Part shown: one piece after another, positions 59,259 through 64,000 of the stretch
Layout: each line of letters opens with the position of its first letter
Numbering within the stretch: the first letter of the stretch is position 1
Assembly (NCBI RefSeq): GCF_014646695.1
Contig: NZ_BMNT01000033.1
Coordinates: 57,763 to 121,762 of the forward strand
Length of the DNA stretch: 64,000 nucleotides
Reading direction: 5' to 3'
Source: Sphaerisporangium melleum
GTDB lineage: Bacteria; Actinomycetota; Actinomycetes; Streptosporangiales; Streptosporangiaceae
Translations under genes and position numbers: made by a program
The notes under the pieces: generated by a model
What the model was told of the DNA's origin: nothing
The model's database searches: none
Seen by the model: the letters and a program-made list of their open reading frames with translations, nothing else

Positions 59259-60650
59259 TTACAGGCGGTTCCAGGCTTCGGTGAGCACGGACCGCAGGAT
59301 CGACTCGATCTCGTCGAACTCCTTGGGGCCGCAGATGAGCGGCGGTGCGAGCTGGACGACCGGGTCACCACGGTCGTCGGCGCGGCAGTACAGGCCGGCG
59401 TCGTACAGGGCGTTGGACAGGAAGCCCCGCAGCAGCCGCTCGGACTCCGCCTCGTTGAAGGTCTGCTTGGTGTCCTTGTCCTTGACCAGCTCGATGCCGT
59501 AGAAGTAGCCGGAGCCGCGTACGTCGCCGACGATCGGCAGGTCGCGCAGCCGGTCGAGGGTGGCGCGGAAGACGGGCTCGTTGCGCTGGACGTGACCGAG
59601 GATGTCCTCGCGTTCGAACAGGTCGAGGTTGGCGAGGGCGACGGCCGCCGAGACGGGGTGGCCGCCGAAGGTGTAGCCGTGGGCGAACATGGTGGTGCCC
59701 GACTTGAACGGCTCGAACAGGCGCTCGGAGGCGATCATCGCGCCGATCGGCGAGTATCCGCTGGTCAGGCCCTTGGCACAGGTGATCATGTCGGGCACGT
59801 AGTCGAACTTCTGGCCGCCGAACATCGTGCCGAGCCGGCCGAAGGCGCAGATGACCTCGTCGGAGACCAGCAGCACGTCGTGCTCGTCACAGATCTCGCG
59901 CAGCCGCTGGAAGTACCCCGGCGGCGGCGGGAAGCATCCGCCTGCGTTCTGGACGGGCTCGACGAAGACGGCGGCGACGGTGTCGGGGCCCTCCATCACG
60001 ATGGCCTTGCCCACCTGGTCGGCGGCCCAGCGCCCGAACTGCTCGGGCGTCATGCCGGGCACGCCGGTGATCTCGTCGGCCCGGTAGTGGTTGGTGTTGG
60101 GCACGCGCACCGAGCCGGGCACGAGCGGCTCGAATGCCTGCTTGAACGCCGGGATGCCGGTGATGGACAGCGCGCCCTGCGGGGTGCCGTGGTAGGCGAT
60201 GGCCCGGCTGATGACCTTGTGCTTGAGCGGCTTGCCGACGAGCTTGAAGTACTGCTTGGCGAGCTTCCAGGCCGTCTCGACGGCCTCACCGCCGCCGGTG
60301 GTGAAGAACACCCGGTTGAGGTCGCCGGGGGTGACCGCGGCCAGGCGCTGGGCCAGCTCGGCGGCCTTGGGGTGGGCGAAGGACCACAAGGGGAAGAACG
60401 CGAGCTCCTGGGCCTGCTTGGCGGCGGCCTCGGCCAGCTCGGTGCGGCCGTGCCCCATCTGCACGACGAACAGGCCGGACAGCCCGTCCAGGTAGCGCTT
60501 GCCGTGGATGTCGTAGATGTAGGCGCCGTCGCCTCGCACGATCGTCGGCACCTGGCCGTCCGCGTGGGAGCTGTGCCGGGTGAAGTGCAGCCAGAGATTG
60601 TCCTGGGCTGCCTGCTGGACTGCGGCCGTGTCGGTCTCGGGTCGCGTCAT
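59259..60650 (-). CDS. Class III (omega) aminotransferase, PLP-dependent
   Basis: 463 aa from ATG 60650 with AAGGAAG upstream. Class III marks: YLDGLSGLFVVQMGHGR, FFTTGGGEAVETAWKLA, the Asp in LLVSDEVICAFGR and the PLP Lys in CAKGLTSGYSPIGAM. The small-domain 'GYTFGGHPVSAAVALAN' is intact. This layout is typical of aspartate-aminotransferase-family enzymes that act on beta-alanine, putrescine or taurine-type amines with pyruvate. The alanine formed would feed the adjacent alanine dehydrogenase. Confidence 0.93.
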   Translation of the reverse strand: MTRPETDTAAVQQAAQDNLWLHFTRHSSHADGQVPTIVRGDGAYIYDIHGKRYLDGLSGLFVVQMGHGRTELAEAAAKQAQELAFFPLWSFAHPKAAELAQRLAAVTPGDLNRVFFTTGGGEAVETAWKLAKQYFKLVGKPLKHKVISRAIAYHGTPQGALSITGIPAFKQAFEPLVPGSVRVPNTNHYRADEITGVPGMTPEQFGRWAADQVGKAIVMEGPDTVAAVFVEPVQNAGGCFPPPPGYFQRLREICDEHDVLLVSDEVICAFGRLGTMFGGQKFDYVPDMITCAKGLTSGYSPIGAMIASERLFEPFKSGTTMFAHGYTFGGHPVSAAVALANLDLFEREDILGHVQRNEPVFRATLDRLRDLPIVGDVRGSGYFYGIELVKDKDTKQTFNEAESERLLRGFLSNALYDAGLYCRADDRGDPVVQLAPPLICGPKEFDEIESILRSVLTEAWNRL

Positions 60651-60708
60651 GGCTATCTTCCTTGTGATCTCGACTGCCATCAGTGTGCATGCTCCACACG
60701 GATGATGA

Positions 60709-60760
60709 CAACCGGTTGCGTGGTGACACTATGCAAGAACTTCGGAATCCGCGATATCGC
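60709..60760. promoter_or_regulatory. Two palindromes in the aminotransferase / M20 divergent promoter
   Basis: CAACCGGTTG (60709-60718) and GCGATATCGC (60751-60760) are perfect 10-bp palindromes, 42 bp apart, in the divergent gap 60651-60945. The second shares the CGATATCG core of the repeats at 5412-5449. They may be regulator sites; the evidence is only the symmetry. Confidence 0.35.
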
Positions 60761-60945
60761 TATGTAACAACGACGAAATCCGTTTGGGTGTGTCGAACGA
60801 AAACCCCTGCCGCGGCGGGGATTCCGGGCGCCCGGCGCAGCCGCTCCGACGCCGCGGGAACAGCGGGCGAGAGCCCCTGACGCGGCTCCTACCAGCACCG
60901 ATCGGCGCCCGTCTGGAGCGACGCGCTCCGCGACTGTGATGCAAT

Positions 60946-62325
60946 GTGTCGAATCACCAGACAGCCGATGCGGGGAACGGAACCGTGACTCCTGATCAGA
61001 TCGAGAACGCCGTAGCAACCGAGATGCCGAGGGCAGTGGAAGAGCTGACCCGGCTCGCCGCCATCCCGTCGGTCGCCTTCCCCGGTCACCCCGAGGAGCC
61101 GGTGCTCGCGGCGGCCGCGATGACCGAGGAGCTGCTGCGCAGCACCGGCCTGCCGCACGTCCGCCAGATCCCGGTCGAGGGCAGCTTCCCCGCCGTCTAC
61201 GGCGAGGCCCCCGCCCCGCCCGGGGCGCCCACGGTGCTGCTGTACGCGCACTACGACGTGCAGCCCGCCGGGGACCCCGCGCTGTGGCGCACTCCCCCGT
61301 TCCAGCCGACCTTCGTCGACGGTGCGCTGTTCGGCCGCGGCGTCGCCGACGACAAGTCGGGCGTCATCGCGCACGTGCTCGCTCTGCGCGCCTTCCAGGG
61401 ACGCTTCCCGGTGGGCGTCAAGGTCATCATCGAGGGCCAGGAGGAGTACGCCGGTGAGCGCCTTGAGGCGTTCGTCGAGCGCAACCCCGACCTGCTGCGC
61501 GCGGACGCCATCGTCGTCGCCGACACCGGCAACCCGTCGGTGGGCGACGCGAGCGTGACGACGTCGCTGCGCGGCATGGCGGCCTTCACCGTCGAGGTGC
61601 GCACCCTGGCCGAGGCGGTGCACAGCGGCTCCTTCGGCGGCGCCGCGCCCGACGCGCTCGCGGCGCTGATCCGCATGCTCGCCGCACTGCACGACGAGAA
61701 CGGCGACGTCCGGGTGCCCGGCCTGCCGCGCGGGATCTTCCTCGGCACCGGCCCGTCGGACGAGGAGTTCCGCGCCACCGCCGGGGTGCTGGACGGGGTG
61801 TCGCTGGTCGGCTCCGGCTCGCTGGCCGACCGGCTCTGGGCCTCCTACGCCATCACCGTCACCGGCATCGACGTGCCGTCGGTGCAGCATGCGATCAACG
61901 CGGTCCAGCCGGCGGCGCGGGCCCGCATCACCGTCCGGGTCCCCCCGGCGGGCGACCCGAAGACGGCCGTGAACGACGTGGTGGAGCACCTCCGGCACGC
62001 CGCGCCGTGGGGCGTGAACGTGGCGGTGTCCGACCTGGTGGTCGGCTCGGGCTTCCAGGCCGACACCGGCGGCCGTGCCCGTGCGGCGCTGAACCGCGCG
62101 ATGGAGCGCGCGTTCGGCCGGCCGCCGCGCGACATCGGCGCGGGCGGCTCCATCCCGCTGGTCGCCACGCTGGTCAAGCAGTACCCCGCCGCCGAGATCC
62201 TGCTGTTCGGGGCCGAGGACGACGGAGCCGCGATCCACGCGCCCAACGAGCGGCTGGTCATCGAGGAGCTGCGCCGGGCGGCCACCGCCGAGGCGCTGTT
62301 CCTCGCCGACTACGCCGACTTCTGA
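60946..62325 (+). CDS. M20-family dipeptidase
   Basis: 459 aa from GTG 60946. Zinc ligands in order: His and Asp in LLYAHYDVQP, Asp in GRGVADDKSGVIAH, the Glu pair in EGQEEYAGE, Asp in VVADTGNP, and the final His in EDDGAAIHAPNE. The lid domain sits between (VEVRTLAEAVHSGSFGGA). Such enzymes hydrolyse dipeptides or N-acyl amino acids in the cytoplasm. Divergent from the aminotransferase; a role in peptide or amino-acid use is inferred. Confidence 0.93.
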   Translation: MSNHQTADAGNGTVTPDQIENAVATEMPRAVEELTRLAAIPSVAFPGHPEEPVLAAAAMTEELLRSTGLPHVRQIPVEGSFPAVYGEAPAPPGAPTVLLYAHYDVQPAGDPALWRTPPFQPTFVDGALFGRGVADDKSGVIAHVLALRAFQGRFPVGVKVIIEGQEEYAGERLEAFVERNPDLLRADAIVVADTGNPSVGDASVTTSLRGMAAFTVEVRTLAEAVHSGSFGGAAPDALAALIRMLAALHDENGDVRVPGLPRGIFLGTGPSDEEFRATAGVLDGVSLVGSGSLADRLWASYAITVTGIDVPSVQHAINAVQPAARARITVRVPPAGDPKTAVNDVVEHLRHAAPWGVNVAVSDLVVGSGFQADTGGRARAALNRAMERAFGRPPRDIGAGGSIPLVATLVKQYPAAEILLFGAEDDGAAIHAPNERLVIEELRRAATAEALFLADYADF

Positions 62326-62332
62326 TCCGCCC

Positions 62333-62416
62333 GGCGGCCGGCCCGCGTGGCCGGCCGCCATCGGGTGGGCAGGGGAAGGCCCCCGCGCCGAGGGAGGGAC
62401 ACGGGGGCTTCCCCTG
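62333..62416. terminator. Tandem strong hairpins between convergent genes
   Basis: GGCGGCCGGCC (62333-62343)/GGCCGGCCGCC (62349-62359) is a perfect 11-bp stem with a 5-nt loop. A second long stem, CAGGGGAAGGCCCCCG (62370-62385)/CGGGGGCTTCCCCTG (62402-62416), has one bulged base. Together they separate the M20 gene and the pectate lyase, which converge here. Confidence 0.85.
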
Positions 62417-62442
62417 GAGGGCCCGCGCTGCCGCGCGGCAGG

Positions 62443-63711
62443 CTACTTGTAGGTGATGTCGGACGGCGAGTAGATGCAGTTCACGCCGTCGGCACCGCTG
62501 CCGATCTTCGTCGGCTCGCTGCCCTTGGGCACGCCCTTGTACTTGTCGCAGATGCTGGTGCTGCTACTGCTCCCGTACACGGTGATGTTGCTGAACCGCG
62601 CGGTGTCGCCCCAGTTGGTGTTGATCCCGGCCAGCACCTTGGTGCTCTGCGCGACGATGCCGTTCATCACCACGTGGCGCTGGTAGGAGCTGGAGCAGTT
62701 GCCGCAGGCCCGGTAGAGCTTGCCGGAGGAGGCGACGTAGAAGTTGCTGATGTGGACGGTGCCCGGGCCGTTGTGCTGGAACACCTTGTCCGTCGCCGAC
62801 TTCGCGCCGCCACCGGTCACGTAGTAGTCGTTGCCGCCGAGGAAGGTGGCGGCGTCCTCGCCCACGTCCTCCCACCAGACGTTCTGGATGGTGCAGTTCC
62901 CGTTGCAGTGGATGCCGTCACCCGCCGGCGCGCCGAGGATGACGTTCTTGATGGTGGAGCCGGGCGCCAGCTCGAACATCGGGTCCTGGCTCTCGCTCTG
63001 CCCGCCGTCGCCGATGCCGTAGTAGCGCTTCATCCCGCCGTCGAACGTGCCCGACACCTGGATCGTCGCGTTGACCTTCACCGAACTGGCAGGAGAGGGC
63101 CAGTTCGGGATGGTGCCACCGCCGCCGGTCGGAGTCGGGGTGGGCGTCGGGTTCGGGTTGCCGGTGGGCGTCGGGGTCGAGCCGGCCGGGGCGAACGTCC
63201 ACTGCTTGCTGGTCACCGAGTCACAGGAGTTCTGCTGCACCGGCGCGCCCGCGCTGGTCGAGCTGTCCTTGACGTTCAGGCACTTGCCGCCGTTGGCGTT
63301 GACCACCCGGATGTTGGAGCCGGACTCGGTGAGCTGCCAGGTCTGCGACGACGCGCCCGTACAGGTCTCCAGCTGCACGGCCTTGCCCGCCGAGGTGCTC
63401 GCGTCCTTCACGCCCGCGCACTTGCCGGTGCTGCCCGCCTTGAGCGTGACGCCGCCGCCCACCGAGGTGACGGTCCACTTCTGGTTCGTGCTCCCGTTGC
63501 AGGACGACTGGACGAGTTGGGTGCCGTCGGAGCCGTTCGGCGCGTCCAGGCACAGCCTGCTGTTGGCGTTGACCAGGGTGTAGGTGCCGGAGGTCGGCGC
63601 CGCCGCCTGGGCGGAGCCCGCGTCGATCATCCCGGCCACCAGCGCGACGCCCGCCGTGGCCGTCAGGACGAGCATCTTGCCCGTCCGCCTCGTCCTCATG
63701 ATGAGGCTCAC
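62443..63711 (-). CDS. Secreted pectate lyase (PL3) with ricin-type lectin module
   Basis: 422 aa from GTG 63711 with AAGGAG six bases upstream. Signal peptide (MLVLTATAGVALVAGMIDAGSAQA). Residues ~40-165 are a ricin B-type beta-trefoil with QxW repeats (TNQKWTV, SSQTWQLT, TSKQWTF) and KCAGVKD/KCLNVKD units; a PTPTPTP linker follows; residues ~195-422 are a PL3 pectate lyase (DGGMKRYYGIGDG, DGIHCNGNCTIQNVWWEDVG, RHVVMNGI). It degrades pectate outside the cell while the lectin binds galactose-type side chains. Confidence 0.9.
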   Translation of the reverse strand: MSLIMRTRRTGKMLVLTATAGVALVAGMIDAGSAQAAAPTSGTYTLVNANSRLCLDAPNGSDGTQLVQSSCNGSTNQKWTVTSVGGGVTLKAGSTGKCAGVKDASTSAGKAVQLETCTGASSQTWQLTESGSNIRVVNANGGKCLNVKDSSTSAGAPVQQNSCDSVTSKQWTFAPAGSTPTPTGNPNPTPTPTPTGGGGTIPNWPSPASSVKVNATIQVSGTFDGGMKRYYGIGDGGQSESQDPMFELAPGSTIKNVILGAPAGDGIHCNGNCTIQNVWWEDVGEDAATFLGGNDYYVTGGGAKSATDKVFQHNGPGTVHISNFYVASSGKLYRACGNCSSSYQRHVVMNGIVAQSTKVLAGINTNWGDTARFSNITVYGSSSSTSICDKYKGVPKGSEPTKIGSGADGVNCIYSPSDITYK

Positions 63712-63790
63712 GTGGTTCTCCTTGGTTCCGGGCCCGTTCCGGTCCGGCCTTGACCGGACCGGAACGGGCCACTTGAGGTGCGGGAAGGCG

Positions 63791-64000
63791 TCAGAGGTTG
63801 ACCTTGCCGGCACCGGCGCCCGCGCTGACGATGGAGTTCACCTGCGAGGGGGTGTCGCAGGTGTAGGAGTAGGGGAGAGAGGCGACGCTGCCGCCGGTCT
63901 GCCCGGCGCCGGAGTTGACCTTGTGGTTGTTGCGGGCGACCAGGGTGCCCGGGCCGGAGGACGCCTCGCCGAGGTGGTAGGGGTCGGCGACGTTCTCGAA
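63791..64000 (-). CDS. C-terminal fragment of a pectate lyase (PL1-like)
   Basis: The frame enters from the right edge and ends at TGA 63791-63793, giving 69 residues (FENVADPYHLGEASSGPG... ending in SAGAGAGKVNL). 'FENVADPY' and the CDTPSQV stretch match the end of family 1 pectate lyases. It lies 79 nt before the PL3 gene on the same strand, so both lyases probably form a pectin-use unit. Confidence 0.75.
   Translation of the reverse strand, partial: FENVADPYHLGEASSGPGTLVARNNHKVNSGAGQTGGSVASLPYSYTCDTPSQVNSIVSAGAGAGKVNL

Overview
The window is very GC-rich, uses many GTG/TTG starts and is rich in two-component systems, a LAL regulator, F420-type oxidoreductases and secreted polysaccharide-degrading enzymes with Pro-Thr linkers. 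This fits a filamentous actinomycete; the gene content resembles Streptosporangiales (Nonomuraea/Microbispora type), but the genus cannot be fixed from the sequence alone.

Layout. (1) 1-5379: tightly packed plus-strand operon of a carboxylate-amine ligase (GCS2-like), an asparagine-synthetase-like amidotransferase, a PrpF-type isomerase and an MFS exporter, plus the tail of an upstream gene; it looks like a small amide or peptide natural-product pathway. (2) 5640-6500: ParB-like regulator. (3) 6656-21602: the centrepiece, a RiPP (ribosomally made, modified peptide) locus. On the minus strand are a 62-residue precursor ending in NNNCLC, a SPASM radical SAM enzyme, an HFCD flavoprotein (cysteine decarboxylase type), an MFS exporter, a subtilisin-type protease, a GAF protein, a YcaO cyclodehydratase, an E1-like partner, a leader-binding/nitroreductase-like fusion and a DUF6895-like protein. 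Seven of the junctions overlap by 4 nt or more. Divergent from the precursor run two cobalamin-binding-type radical SAM enzymes with unusual CX4CX2C and CX7CX2C motifs. I know of no described RiPP class with this combination. (4) 21643-26128: scar zone with a decayed IS200/IS605 element, an HxlR/SCP2 regulator with a divergent partner, a frameshifted IS5-type transposase tail, a lower-GC orphan gene, and an integrase remnant whose catalytic Tyr codon is a stop, 120 bp from a tRNA-Arg(CCG) gene. (5) 26416-40041: NlpC/P60 hydrolase, single-domain response regulator, LAL regulator, GH81 beta-1,3-glucanase, a putative barrel enzyme, and an OmpR-type response regulator with a sensor kinase fused to a DUF4153/4173 membrane domain. 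(6) 40617-64000: mostly housekeeping and accessory genes (hemerythrin, CBM2/Cip1-like secreted protein, tandem HxlR regulator, LLM oxidoreductase, SURF1, gamma-glutamyltransferase, AhpD-like and NmrA-like proteins with an Rrf2 regulator, NarL-type two-component pair, HD hydrolase, UreH-like copper/cupredoxin protein, Sel1-repeat protein, alanine dehydrogenase, class III aminotransferase, M20 peptidase, pectate lyases).

In the RiPP locus the likely flow is as follows. The leader is bound by the winged-helix part of the 7909-9864 protein. YcaO plus the E1-like protein cyclise Cys, the nitroreductase-like part oxidises the azoline, and the HFCD enzyme oxidatively decarboxylates the C-terminal Cys. 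Radical SAM enzymes add C-methyl groups and/or a crosslink. The S8 protease removes the leader and the MFS protein exports. The order and the product are inference. Palindromic operators are visible for an Rrf2 regulator (51175-51220), a CebR/LacI-type regulator of polysaccharide use (34826-34862, 42655-42668) and an HxlR regulator (23152-23188).
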